Translations under genes and position numbers: made by a program
Shown here: positions 1-11,522 of the stretch, piece by piece
Layout: each line of letters opens with the position of its first letter
How positions within the stretch are numbered: the stretch's first letter is position 1
The notes under the pieces: generated by a model
Seen by the model: only the letters and a program-made list of their open reading frames with translations
What the model was told of the DNA's origin: nothing
Databases searched by the model: none
Source of the DNA: Oidiodendron maius Zn
Lineage: Eukaryota > Ascomycota > Leotiomycetes > Myxotrichaceae
DNA: 44,892 nt
NCBI GenBank assembly: GCA_000827325.1
Contig: KN832914.1
Location: 1-44,892 of the forward strand
Reading direction: 5' to 3'

Positions 1-1440
1 TTAAAGTTTTATTTCTAAGATCTAGAAGTTATTATAGTTAATATATTATATTAATATCTTAACTATACTCTATATCTTACTCTAGCTATATAATAACTAT
101 TTATTTATAATATTAGTCTAGTCTTATAGTAACTAGTATACTAGTTTAGTTTATATTAACTTATTTATAAAATATCTAATATTTTATATTATATTAGATA
201 TTATATATATAAATATCTTTTAAATAAAGAATTATCTTTTAATATTAAAATTAAGTTTTAAAATTAATATTAATTTTATCTTATTTTATTCTTTTAATTT
301 ATTTAATCTTTAATTTAATTTATATACCTTTAGTCTAAAAGAGAAAATTCTAATCTTTTAATCTAGATAAAAAGATTCTATATCTTTATATAAAGGATTT
401 AGAATTAAGCTATTAATCTAGACTATTTATTCTTTAATTTAATTCTATATTACTTTATTTAATCTATAGAGTTTCTTAATTATTTTCTTTAATTAATAAG
501 CCTTTTTAAATATAAAATATATATTGATTTAATTAGATAATATAATATACTAATATTTCTTATATATAATAATATAAAATTTAAGTAAATAAAGAAGAAA
601 TTAATCTATTTTTCTAGTATTCTATCTTTTATCTAGATTTCTATCTACTTTCTTTCTTCTTTATTTAATCTTTAATACTCTTTTATTAGTTTTCTATTTT
701 CTATATTATTTCTTTTTTCTATTCTTTTATTAAATATTATTTAAAGTACTAGATATATTTTCTATATTTCTTATATTAATATATAATATATAAATCCTTA
801 TTTCTATATATATAATTTACTTTAAGTTTATCTTAAATCTATAAAGTCTAATAATAATAAAAATATATAATCTATAAATTCTAATAATAGTAATAGAATC
901 TATAGATTCTCTAATATTTATAATATCCTTTTTATATCTATCTAAAGTTATTCTAGTATTAACTCTAATTACTAGTTTATTCTAAAATCTAATCTTTAGT
1001 TTATTTCCTTTATTTAAATTTTCTAAAATATCTAGTTCTTTAATTAGTTTATATTTAATAGACTATATTTACTATAATAAATAATTATAGATAGATTTTT
1101 TGCTATTTTTATAGTTAATTTCTTATTATATATACTTTATCTATTCTATTATTAATTTTTAGCTTTCTAATTACTTATCTAATTATAATATTAAAACTTA
1201 TAAAATAGATAATCTAAAAATCTCTAGATAATCCCTTATATTTTTTTAGTACTAAAATATTAAGATTTTAATTTATCTAAAACTTTTAGATAAGTCTATC
1301 TAAAGTAATAATATTAGAGATAAGTTTATTTAAAGTAGTAATATTAAGGATAGGTTTCTAGTAATACTAAATAAAGCTATAAAATAATTGAAGGTATTAT
1401 TAGACTATAAGTAGCTTTAGTTAATAAAGGAGTTAATAAA
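1..1440. repeat. Left AT-rich block (RIP-type)
   Basis: The stretch is almost entirely A and T, rich in TA steps, with no open reading frame of note on either strand. Composition changes gradually from about 1440 into normal-GC DNA. Such blocks in Pezizomycotina are usually repeats mutated by RIP (established knowledge). The decayed aldehyde dehydrogenase directly downstream, with TGG-to-TAG changes, supports that here. I cannot name the original repeat because nothing protein-like is left in this part. Confidence 0.85.
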
Positions 1441-1480
1441 TCTTAATTAGATTAGATCTAGAGATTAGATAGGTATATAT

Positions 1481-2036
1481 CTTAGGCCTATCTAGAATAC
1501 TCTATAATATAAGAGAGTTAAGGGATTCTTTATAGATATCAAGAAAGAGTACTAGAAGGTTAGAGTTAGTAGAACTGTCTCTGATAGGCCTAGCTACTTT
1601 ATTATATCTACTATTATCAATAGATCAAGCAAAGACTCTTGAATTATAATTGAGGAGCCATTTGGTATATCAGCAATTTATTCTTCTGTCTCTGATCTAT
1701 ATATCCTATCTTGAATTTATAGAGTTCCTAAGAACTGATATAACTCTTCTCTACTAGGTCCAATTGTCCCGTTTCTAACCTTTGGCTCTGATAACAAAGC
1801 TATTAAGAAGGCAAACGATACAAAGATAGGATTGGGAGCCTCGATCTAGAGCTCGGACATCAAGCACACTAACTGTATTGCATGTATGATCGACGCAGGT
1901 AACGTTTAGGTCAACACTCACTTTGAGATTGATCCTCGCATGCTATTTGGTTGCTATAAGGAGAGCGGCTTAGGTGTGGAATAGGGCATTGCGGGTTTGA
2001 AATCATTCTGTAATATATAGACTTTATTCTTGCAGA
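1481..2036 (+). pseudogene. Aldehyde dehydrogenase C-terminal relic, RIP-mutated
   Basis: Translation with stops ignored follows the C-terminal third of an aldehyde dehydrogenase. It reads YKRVKGFF near 1511, RPSYFI near 1590, then EEPFG, a still-recognisable intron (GTATAT..CTAG, about 1664-1769), GPIVPF, KIGLGAS, HFEIDPRM and YKESGLGVE, ending SFCNI-TLF. In-frame stops sit where the family has Trp or Gln: TAG at 1907-1909 in GNV-VN, TAG at 1982-1984 in GVE-GIAGL, TAG at 1493-1495 and TAA a few codons later. All fit C-to-T or G-to-A changes. The catalytic Cys region is not readable. There is no start, and the upstream part runs into the AT-rich block. Clearly dead. Confidence 0.8.
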
Positions 2037-2179
2037 GGACTTCACTATAGTATATCAGAGTCTCGGTTAGTTTTTAAAATAATTGTTGACCTGATATTAG
2101 AGCCTCAAGCATATAGAAGGCGATACAGTACTGATATACACACAGAGCCTATACATTGAGTGCTTAGCCCTCTCTAATT

Positions 2180-2350
2180 AAGCTTACGTATACAGCTTAC
2201 GAGTCTTATGGACTATAAGCGTGTATATAAGGGCTGTATAGCATCCGTAAGGAGGTTCCTTAAGTTGTCTCTCCATCACTCAATAGTCAATATAACTGAG
2301 TTTCACCTTAATTCCTGACTACGACCTGCGCATTACCTGACCTCTAATCA
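2180..2350 (+). repeat. Retroelement end (solo-LTR-like), copy 1
   Basis: This segment is nearly the same as the reverse complement of 39945-40110. From the GTTGTCTCT motif on, it also matches 39705-39800. Shared blocks include CTTACGAGTC, AGCGTGTATATAAGG, CCGTAAGGAGGTTCCTTAAG and TATAACTGAGTTTCACC. It looks like the end of an LTR element. The precise termini and family are not determined. Confidence 0.6.
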
Positions 2351-2755
2351 AGAATAATTATCCAAGATTTGTGTGAAATGACAAAGGACATAAGCTGCAT
2401 ATGTTCCAGCCCATACTCGAATCGATCGAATTCACCAATAACCCAGGCCACCCACGAATACCTCAAGTACCTCATATTATAGGTGAAAGTCGAGCTAACG
2501 TAAATAATGTTCAAAATCCTAAAAGGATCACCTACTACTTCCTATATAGATGCTATTATGGACATCGCATTCAGCTTCTGGGTTGGAACGGACTCTCAGC
2601 ACAGAATTGATTTCTGTTATTGAAACGTGGTGGAGATGGTACAAAACTTGCCATATTTCAAATTCGACCTCATAATCTCCTCAGAACCTGTACTTCTGGG
2701 CACTATTTCCCTTTAGGCCATGCTCGCATATCGAGCCTAGGGTACCTTTTTCTAA
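2351..2755. other. Gap between retroelement end and CYP-A
   Basis: No gene is recognised. The only open frame (2401-2610, 69 codons) has no recognisable domain and no intron signals. This interval includes the 3' flank of the P450 that ends at 2756. Confidence 0.5.
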
Positions 2756-4645
2756 TCAGTTGCCCTGTAATTGCTTATCATCAAGCATCTCCCTAGGGAA
2801 GATTGTCACATTAAGGCCCTCTTGCTTCATAAACCATCTAGTTGTAGATAAGCTAGTCACTCGTGAGAAGCAGAAAATTTGTAGCTTACATGCATCTCTC
2901 TGTCCATTCCTCATTTGGATTTGTCAGCTTCATATCAAAATGCATGAAAAGTGTCGGAATAAGCTACAATAAGAGATGTTAACATTTAATGGCCTTCCAT
3001 AACCTTCTTCTCTTACCTTTGATATTTCCATCATAGCGAGATCTGTCTAATAATTAGTATGTACCAGATTGTCAGATAAGCACCATACTGACTCTTTCCA
3101 ATGCAAGTGCGAGATCCTCTGCCCCATGAGAAAAAGCAGCGTTCTAAGACAATTAGCTTCGTTACCGAGATAGGGCTTTAATAGGCTTCTCAGTGTGTAC
3201 CCATATCACCAGTGTCTTGCTGGAGCCACCTGTCCGGTCTGAACACTTCCGCATCATTGCCAAAGATCTCGTAATTGTAATGAAGGGCCCAAGCATTTAC
3301 CCCAACCGTCATCTTCACTGCTGATTAGCATTCAAGCCTCCTCAGAAGGGAAACACTTACACCTTCTGGAATAAAGTGGCTATCGATATGGATTCCGCCG
3401 GGTGGAACAACACGAGGAAGCGCCAGTCCTGAAACAGGAAACATACGCATGGATTCGTGTATACATGCTTGCAGATACGGCATTTCCTGCGCCTGTTTGA
3501 GTGTAACAATGCTACTCACGGAGTCTTTCTGCTTCAAGTCTTCAATTTCATCTATAAGCTTCTGCATGCACTCCGGCGTTTTCAATAGGTAATATATGAT
3601 CGCTCTGAGGGACGCAGCTGTAGTATCGCTCCCGGCAAAGATATTAGTTGACACCATAGAGATTACGGCCTGGTCATTCATCTCCTCTGGCTTCATCTTT
3701 TGCATTTCAAACAGCTTGGCGAGAATGTCCGGGCGATGGCTTCCACGATCCTTTCGAGCGTTGATCTCCCGAATGGCGAACTCGCGGATTTTCCCGTGGC
3801 GATTATTGAGCGCAATATGATTTCCGATCATGGGTTCCAGAAAATCGTGTAGCCAGTACAGCGAGGGTATTTGACCAATCCAAGACCCTGAAAGTGCGAC
3901 CTCTTCGATCTCACCGAAGGCACCGTCGTCTTTGCCCTTGTCCAAGAATCCGAACGGCTTTGAGAAAGTTACTTCTCCGATCACGTCTGAAAGACAGAGT
4001 TAGCAGCTTATATATGTAGATGAAAAAAATTGAGAGTGGGTTTACCGAAGGCAAAAAGTTGGAACCAAAGGCCCATGTCAAGGCTCTGACCAAGTATTCC
4101 CCGCATTTTCCCCAGTAAAACCGAGATCGTCTCATCAACGTACGGCTCCATACTCTTCAGAGAATTCAGAGAATATATTCCGCTGACAAGCTTGCGATGA
4201 GAGGCGTGTATTTTCTGGCTTCGTTCTGCAAAGAGATCAAATTTACGACTGCCTTGCCAGACGCCGTAAAAATCGCCTTTTCTAAACTTCGAGCCGGCAC
4301 CTGCATCGACACTCACATTAGGACTACTCCTCCGATATATTACCGTAGCGAATAATCACCATAGATTGTTCTGAAAGCGGCAGCATCATTCACGGAGACT
4401 TCGTTCGGGCCTACACGGACTATCTTCCCATATCTCTTATGGATGCGCAAAATTTCACGATGTGGATCTCCCTGTAGCGCGTGCCGTATTAACCACCATT
4501 TAGAGAAGCTGGCACTGAATGGCCCCGGGATCCCGCTCAAGGGGGAAAGATAAAGGATAAAGAGAATGTAAAGTGCAGGAAAGGCGACTGGGATAATGAA
4601 GAAGCTGGTGATAGAATAGTCCTTCCAGGCGGCTGAGAGGACCAT
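2756..4645 (-). CDS. Cytochrome P450 monooxygenase (CYP-A)
   Basis: Eight exons on the minus strand: 4360-4645, 4046-4300, 3361-3986, 3201-3312, 3093-3143, 3017-3042, 2890-2963 and 2756-2837. Together they make 1512 nt, 503 aa, the usual length for a fungal microsomal P450. An N-terminal hydrophobic anchor (about residues 10-35) leads to the proline hinge IPGPF. The oxygen-binding I-helix is FAGSDTTAAS, the ExxR motif is ESMR, and after IPEGMTVGVNAW comes PDRW. The haem loop is FSWGRGSRTCIGK, with Cys as the iron ligand. The haem loop and the following helix lie on exons of 51 and 26 nt, so automatic calling could break it. Introns are 48-59 nt. It acts in the ER membrane with a P450 reductase. 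It resembles the pisatin-demethylase/benzoate-hydroxylase group. The substrate is unknown. Confidence 0.93.
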
Positions 4646-5282
4646 TTTCGAACTTGCGATTGGTCTTTGTTGTTGTTGTTGTCGTCGTTGCTGTTGAGAT
4701 TAGTATAAGCTTCAAAAGTTGGGAATCCCAGTAGACCATGGGAAATTAATAGTTCCCTTCTATTAGTACTATAAATAAGTTATGTATGCATAGTACAAAG
4801 ACCGGGAGTAAAGTGCCGTGAAACCCGTCCCCACTCCGCTCAAATGGACTTTTCCATACATATTATTCCACCTCCCATTCCCGGTAATAGCCAGCTTTAG
4901 CAAAACTTGGTTCAAATGCGGATCCTCAATATTCTTCCTACAATAGATCTTTGGCTTTGGTTAAAGTAAGCGGCGAAATACTCAAAAGTAGGCTCCTAGC
5001 ACCAACTCCAGAATCATTATTGTCACTGTCAAGAATCTGAGCGGTACATATTCAACGCTTCATATCCCGCCTGCTTGCATATTTCCGACCCTCTCCGGCC
5101 ATACTGAATCGATTTTGCAGTTATAAAGGAGTAAAATTCCCACCAGGGGCTAGTCAAACTCGATTTTGTGGTGAGTGTGCTTCCGGTTGATCTCTTAGTC
5201 TGAACCACATTCAACCTATAATTTTAGTGTTGCTCAAGCACTTTTCTGTCCCATCAGATGCTAGTTTTACTGTATAAACTTG

Positions 5283-5337
5283 CATATAAGTCCCCCTTTT
5301 GCTATAAGCCCCCCTGGCTTATAAGTACCCTCCTGGA
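5283..5337. repeat. Short repeated motif ATAAG-N-CCCCC (group 1)
   Basis: Three near-copies lie in a row: CATATAAGTCCCCC, CTATAAGCCCCCCTGG and CTTATAAGTACCCTCCTGG. The same motif family occurs as another group of three at 28100-28196. The function is not known. It could be the subterminal repeats of a DNA transposon. Confidence 0.45.
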
Positions 5338-5775
5338 TAAGGTCGCTGTCCAGCCCTAACAAAAATTGTCTCGCACGGGCCGCATAGGGCAGGTAAATGC
5401 GCTTAGGACATATCACCCCATGCGGATGTATGAGTAGGGCTTGCTACAAACGATTAGAAAGCTCAGGCATTGATAGACTAATGCGGAAGCTACTTTTACC
5501 TCAGCTAGGACTATATATCCGCGTTGAAGCTGACTAGAGCATGTGACCTAAGCCTGTGGCGTCTCCACAAATGTTGCCGTGAATCCAATCCTCACATATT
5601 GGCCGTGAGGATATTGGCCTCAAGGGCTCATTACAACCAACAATGGCTTATCCTGCGCGGAACTATAGGGCTATCGGATTATTCTGATACTAAAATACAT
5701 AAAGAGAATACGTCGGGGATGCTCCGCTAGTGTCTCAGTTGGGGCAACATTCTGGGTCGGTTGCAGAACTCTTTA

Positions 5776-5925
5776 GCGCATTATGACGGTGCTGCGAGCA
5801 AGGAGTACGAGGCACTTTGTACAAGAGGAGAGTACATTGGCCGCACCAGACTTGGGGACTGGGTATAGCCGGGAATAGGAGAGAGGAGCGAGCAGTCTGT
5901 TGGTCTTTTACATTGATAATAACGC
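5776..5925 (+). repeat. Dispersed retroelement-like segment, copy A
   Basis: This segment matches the reverse complement of 21165-21310. Shared blocks in the same order are TATGAC, GCNCTTTGTACA, TATTGGCCGCAC, GACTTGGGGAC, TATAGCCGGGAATAGGAGAG and GTCTGTT. No coding capacity is evident. Probably an LTR fragment. Confidence 0.55.
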
Positions 5926-6171
5926 GGCCCTACGCTGGCAAGATCACGGCCTCAACTGGAATTGAAGCCCGAACCCGGACATCGACCTATCTTCCGCTGC
6001 ATCCGCTCAGCTCCGGACCCACGTTGTCCATTTCGCGAATTCTTTTCCTATTCAAATATGTAACACGCTTCAAAAACGTCTAGGGATAATATATCAGAGA
6101 GTAAGTGATATAAATTCGGTTTCGAGCCGCTCTAAGCTTTGTACACAACCTGCGACTGTGCCGCACTCATC

Positions 6172-7198
6172 ATGTCGTCAAAAGGGAAGCTACAGACTGG
6201 GGCTATCGACGAGGAGCTCAAGCAGGCAGGTGTCATTGTCGGCGACGGAGGAGCCAAGGACTTATCTGCTTACTCTGTATAGATTATGGAACACATGGAT
6301 CTCCCTTCTCTTGACTACTCTGACATCCATGTTTATCGGAAACAGACATCTAAACGGGCTCCCATAACCCCACCACCACTTGGTGTTGAGGAGAGCGATC
6401 GTCAGATCCTAGTGAGAGATGGATCCCGCATCCGAATTAGAGTCTTCAGACCTACGGAGAGTCCTGGATCTGGAAGCCCATTAATTGTATTGATTCATGG
6501 CGGCAGCTTCTGCGTTGGTAGCCTAGAAAGTGAAACTCCAAGGTGCCGGAGTTTTGTGCAAGCCTTTGGAGCGGTGTGTGTAAGCGTTGGCTATCGACTT
6601 GCCCCGGAGCACCCGTTCCCTACTGCGCCCAACGATTGTTGGGACGCTTTGAGATGGGTTGCAGCGAATGCCACCGCATTAGGTGCTACACCCTCGCGAG
6701 GATTTATTGTTGGAGGAACATCTGCAGGGGCCAACCTGGCGACAGTACTAGCTCACCTAGCTCGTGATGAGAGGCTCTCTCCTCCTCTAACAGGTCAATA
6801 TCTCTGTGTGCCTTCTGTTCTTCCTCCAACGGTCGTGCCTCAGAAGTGGAAGGCCCAATACCTGTCATACGAGCAGCACAAGAATGCCCCGATTCTACCT
6901 CGAACTGCCCTGGAGATGTTTGCAAATAGCTATAAACCTAACGACGGTGACCCTTTATATGCTTCATTCAACTGGCCAACTTCCACCGACATATTTCCAA
7001 GTGTGTGATGTGGATCCGCTGAGAGATGAAGCACTCATCTACGAAACGGTTCTGAGGACCGAGTGGGAAGTCAAGACTAAGCTCGATGTATATCCCGGAC
7101 TACCACACGGCTTTTGGTTCATGTTTCCCACTCACTCACGGGCGGAAAAGTTTCGCAAGGATTTAATCAAGGGCACGGAATTTCTCCTAGGGTTGTAG
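6172..7198 (+). pseudogene. Alpha/beta-hydrolase (esterase/lipase, hormone-sensitive-lipase-like), two lesions
   Basis: The fold-3 hydrolase signature is clear. The oxyanion-hole motif HGGSF lies near 6499 and the nucleophile elbow GTSAG near 6716. The acid region DPLRDEALIYE lies near 7012 and the catalytic His PHGFW near 7103. There are two lesions. First, an in-frame TAG at 6280-6282 separates an upstream 36-codon start (ATG 6172) from a downstream ATG at 6286. Second, the frame shifts near 6968-6985, between FNWP and PPTYFQV, where relatives have continuous coding sequence, so a small deletion is likely. Translation from 6286 would give about 240 residues lacking the acid and histidine of the triad. 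A 55-nt GT..AG interval (6947-7001) would restore the frame, but it would cut out conserved residues. The true start could be 6286, in which case only the frameshift is a defect. Confidence 0.8.
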
Positions 7199-8128
7199 CC
7201 AACAGAAGAAGCCGAGCCCGCCCAGAAAGATGAGACGAGCAAGTGGTATCGATACTGTTCGGAGACGCTTGATGCCTGTCTGTACTCCTCGCACTTCAGA
7301 TTGGCAATTTGATACTAGTCGATTGGGTAGGAACTGACTCTTGTTGTGGCAGCAGATTGAGCTTCGTCTGATTCCTGGTTTGAGTATGGTGGAATTAGTG
7401 CTCTTTCGGGTGGTAGAGCATATGCATACTTAAAACAACGTCAGTCCTGTCAATAGGAACGATATAACCAATTCAGATTCCTTACTCTGATCTTGGCTTT
7501 TTCCAGAATAATATCATTGCACAGATGCATGCGATATTCTCCTTGAGAGCATACGACACTTAGTTTGATAGAGAAGTGATCCTGTGCTGTTTCAAATATT
7601 ATTAGAAATGAAAAACATATAACCGGACACCTCTCTTAAGGTCGGCCATCGCGATCTGCGTGCTTTCCAACTTATGAGATGGTCAGTTTCAGGCCATCCC
7701 AGGTCCGTCCAGTAGGGCGCAGAGAAAGCCCTGACACTGTGCTCAAACGTAGAGATACCAGTTTTTGCCTCATGTATGCATCAAGATTAACGTGTATCCT
7801 TTTGAGACTACTGGGGCTGTAAGAAGCATATGATGATCAAGCCATTTTAATCCAATATATGTGTCGCCAGGCCGCTACAAACCGCCGTCCAATAGACCCC
7901 CCTTGGCCCCAGGGTTCGGTACAGGCGGGGTTTGGCCTATTCCCGGCCTAATCCGATTCACCCCATGATTGCATGGGATATCCTCCCGAAGACCCGAGCC
8001 CCCCTCCTTTAATTCCTCGTGCTGATTTATATTGCAGTCATTTCGTGGGCCATGCTGCTTGGTGGTCTCCTGAAATAAAAACCACCTTTTCTTTCAACAC
8101 AGATAAATAATTGTGAATCGATACTAAT
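7199..8128. other. Intergenic region upstream of the broken regulator
   Basis: No coding sequence is recognised. The part at about 7870-8015 is unusually rich in C and G runs (CCCCCC, GGCCCC, GGGG), which can include CreA-type sites. No binding site is assigned. Confidence 0.5.
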
Positions 8129-10559
8129 ATGAGTTCAACAGTTGTGCAGAGTCCGAACAGCCGAGACATGCCTCAACTTCAGCGAAAACCGGTACCGGTC
8201 CGGGCTTGTACTGAATGCAAGAGGTTCTGTAATCCATTCAAGATTCCCATATGCGGTTTCTGACATAATTGGACAACAGGAAGAAAACCAAATGTTGGAA
8301 TTCATTCCTTCCCGGTTATCACAGTTCTTGACCTAATCCGCTGTTAAAGGTGATAGGAAACTTCCAATATGATCTCTATGCGATCGCATTGGCGTGGGAT
8401 GTATCTATCCAGCGAGGCGGCACTACCGCCGGCAACAGAGACTACTGTCAGATGAGATAATCAATCGAATCTCCACGCTGGACAACGGCAAGCTCTGTAG
8501 GTACTGTCGGCCTTCCTTTTCCATGTTTACTGATATCCTCAGCCCTTGATCGAGCTCTTAGACTATGATAAGTCTGAGAGCCTGCGCCCATACCTTCTAC
8601 AGCAACGGGTCCCGGAACCATACATCTTGAGGCGACCGATATCTCAGAACAATCATATCGTTCCGAAAGCACAGATGCACCGGATTCTTTGGAAGTCAAT
8701 ACTCCGACGTTACTGGAATTGATGGAACAGAATCTGTTCTCCTTCGAGCAGGACTTCCAGATCATACCTACCCCACCGATTGATTGGAATTTGGACCATT
8801 GGCCAGCGAATGGTGAGCATACGTCAGACGAAGCGCACCCACCCGGACACCCTGTCCAAGAGACGAGAACTGCCATAGAACTGCCAGAAGATGCCTTTAC
8901 TTCTGTAGATGGAAAGATACTGTTAGCAGACCCGAGGGAGGAGGGCCATGATCTGTGCTCGTTACTTGTTTCCACAGAAATTGCAGACCACCTGTAAATA
9001 TTCCTTGGCCCGCCGGATTTCCGTAGCTGACAATTCATAGAGTGGAGCTGTACTTTGAGTCTATCCAGCCTATTTTACCCCTACTACAACGCTCGGAGTT
9101 CTATCCGGGAATGCTGGGCTCACACCTCTGTAGCGCAGACCGGTATCAGCACCTGGACTGGGAAACCGCATTAATCCTTAACGGCATGTTTGCTCTCTCA
9201 GCACGGTTCTCTAGACGAAAAGACTTCCGGACTCTGGGCCAAAGGAGAGATGCGTACCTTTTGCTGAGAGAGCCCTCGCTCTATGTGAATTTTCTCGTCA
9301 TACAGGCGCGTATTATAGTCCAACACTCAAATACTTGCAGGGTTTGATCCTTCTTACTTATTTCCAGTTAAGTTCTGGACCCTGCCCCCAAGCTTGGCAT
9401 TCAGTTGGCCTATGTGTTCGCATGGCATATGATCTATCCCTCCATATGACGGATCAAGCCCCAAAAACGTACAACAAGACGAAATGCGGATCGGCTGACG
9501 AATGGGCGAAAGATGAAGAAAAGCGTCGGGCTTGGTGGGCAGTCTTCAAGATTGACACTTTCTCATCGGCCACGATGAGAAATCCTTTCATTATTGACGT
9601 GGATAGAACGTATGTTCACCTCCCAGCCCCTGATGAAAACTGGTATGATCACCAGCCCGTGGTATCTACGCCACTGTTGCCCGGGGGGCCACACTCTGCC
9701 TGGAAGAGCCTTGTAAATTCCCCTAACAAAAGCGAATATGCTTGGTTCCTTGTTGCGAATTATATCATGAGATCGTATCAGGATGCCTATGAAAAATGGC
9801 AGCCATCTAGCCAGATTTCACAAGATCTATACGCAGTGCAATGTTTTGCCTTAAGCTTGCCATCTAGCTTTCACTTGTGTGGGTTGAATTTGGATTTCGA
9901 TGAGTCTAATTTTGGGGCTAAAAATTGGATCATCCTAACCCATATTATGATTCAAACGTATGCATTCCCCAATTGGCATCTTCCGCCTATTAAAGGATCG
10001 TAACTCATCTTGAACCTAGTGCAAATTGTTTCATCGTCCTCAGGAAGGAGGGAGAGTCACTTACCGGTAGGCCCATATTGGGCCTTCCTACCCGTCGCTC
10101 TGCCCCCTTACGTGATTCAACTGCCTACGATGAGGCTGTTAAGAAATGCGGTCGGTACACTCATGAACTGTTCCGAGCGGTGCGTTATTGGACATCGGAT
10201 TTCATCCCATCAGCGCTGCCTTTTATCGCGTGTGCTTTGATGGGGCCTGCTGGGATTCATATTCCGCGCCGCTTCCAACCCAACATGGCTGACAACCGTG
10301 GCTTGCTTCAAAGACACCTACTTGATCTTGTCTTAAAGCGGGTTGCCGAGTATTGGGCCATCGGTTCGCTACTTCAAGGTTGCTATGCTAAACCATGTGA
10401 CTAGCCCAGTAGAACCTCTGTTACTGACATTGCCTAGATTTTGTCGAGATTCTCGATACCGCAGCGGCTGTTGAAAGCATCACAGTACTCAGGCCAGAAA
10501 TAGCACGAGTCAGGGTAATGATGCCAGATAGTCTGCCAGTACCAATTTCTCGATTTTGA
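8129..10559 (+). pseudogene. Zn(2)Cys(6) transcription factor with stop at a zinc-ligand codon
   Basis: The zinc cluster is spread over exons 8129-8223, 8280-8293 and a third from 8350. Joined, it reads C-TE-C-KRKKTK-C-DRKLPI-stop-SL-C-DRIGVG-C, so the stop (TGA, 8370-8372) sits exactly where the fourth cysteine belongs. Downstream come a linker (about 8581-8993), an intron 8994-9040, and a Fungal_trans-type domain (LVELYFESIQPI, then YLQGLILLTYFQLSSG and WWAVFKID). Introns 10000-10043 and 10379-10437 lead to the C-terminal exon ending at TGA 10557-10559. Two further joins fail: no intron reconnects the exon ending near 8455 with the linker frame without making a stop, and the frame changes near 9285-9310 without a clean intron. 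Overall length and domain order are normal. Probably a former regulator of neighbouring genes. Confidence 0.82.
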
Positions 10560-11522
10560 TCCGCGAAGAAACACCAAAGGCTCTTCACTTGCAATTCAAG
10601 TCTATACGGACAAAGAGTCCATGGGCAGGCTACACTGTTTTGTACAGCATTCAGTCTAACAACAATTACAGTTGCTCTATTTATAGTGATCTCTAGGACC
10701 CAGCCCGTTTCTCCCACGATCAAATGCACATTCTGTTATTACCACAGAGCTCACAGTTCTATGTGAAATACCTTTTCATATTGCGCATACAACATTCTCC
10801 GAGTTGAATAGGCAGCTTCTTTCCGCAGATCTTATTTTCTATTTGCGGTGTAAAAAAACCCTGGTGAGATCAAGTACCGGAGAGGGGCATGGCTGATGAC
10901 TAGGAGACTATAAGGGATATGACATGTAAAATAGCAATGCCTCGGTTGTGCTATGAGTAAGATTGAATCATACCGAGTAGATCATCAATATCTTCGCCCT
11001 GTCTGGGCCTAATCCCGAATAGTCAGAGTATTCAGCTTATTGTCTGCGTTTCCACCAGTCACGAGCAAGCCAGGGGTTCGCCCAAGGGCATAACGATCCA
11101 ACTTCGTGACATTTTGTAGACCGTTATGACAAGTACCTGCCACCTTCACGTTTAGTCTGCTGCTCTCTCAAGGTGCGCTGACGTGATTTTATATGTCAGC
11201 GTAGTCACAGGTCGCACTTTATCAGTGGGGATATGCCGGTGAATATACGGCACCGGGACATAACGGCCGTGCGGAGATGTCCCAAACCCGAAAAGCCCGC
11301 CCAATTGTCGTCCGCGTCGAAATACCGTCAGTCATAACCGGTACAGCTGGCGTGATCTCTGCATCAACGTGTTAATTGACCGGATGGCCGGCAGACGTAT
11401 TCAGCCTTGACGAGGCAATTCGCTGCCGTTCTTGCGCTTACCGGCCTCCGAGTGTCTCCTAGATATTAAAGAGCTGACTCGTTCCCACGTCCACATCCGC
11501 TGTGGAGCAACCTTCGATCAAA
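10560..11522 (+). promoter_or_regulatory. Upstream region of the flavin monooxygenase
   Basis: No gene is recognised. Between 11230 and 11400 there are several CGG/CCG triplets close together (for example CGGTGAA..ACGGCACCGG and CGGCCG). Triplets of this kind are half-sites for Zn(2)Cys(6) regulators, so this is a candidate regulatory region for the downstream gene. This is inference from the motif alone. Confidence 0.3.

Larger units (their letters stand above)
4646..6171. other. Intergenic region between CYP-A and the hydrolase relic
   Basis: The 5' flank of CYP-A holds a CAA-type trinucleotide run (GTT repeats at about 4671-4690 on the plus strand). Two repeat features listed separately lie here: a CCCCC motif group near 5283 and a retroelement-like segment near 5776. 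The open frames at 5524-5730 and 5817-6083 have no recognisable domain, and the second overlaps the repeat. No gene is supported. Confidence 0.6.

Noticed and set aside
3093-3143. Apparent two-base frameshift in the CYP-A haem motif
   Set aside because: Splicing of 3144-3200 puts FSWGRGSRTCIGK in frame and the total coding length is divisible by three.
6947-7001. Genuine intron in the hydrolase
   Set aside because: The interval codes for conserved family residues on both sides of the shift, so it is coding sequence with a deletion.
8370-8372. TGA read as selenocysteine or readthrough in regulator 1
   Set aside because: Filamentous ascomycetes lack selenocysteine insertion, and other lesions exist in the same gene.
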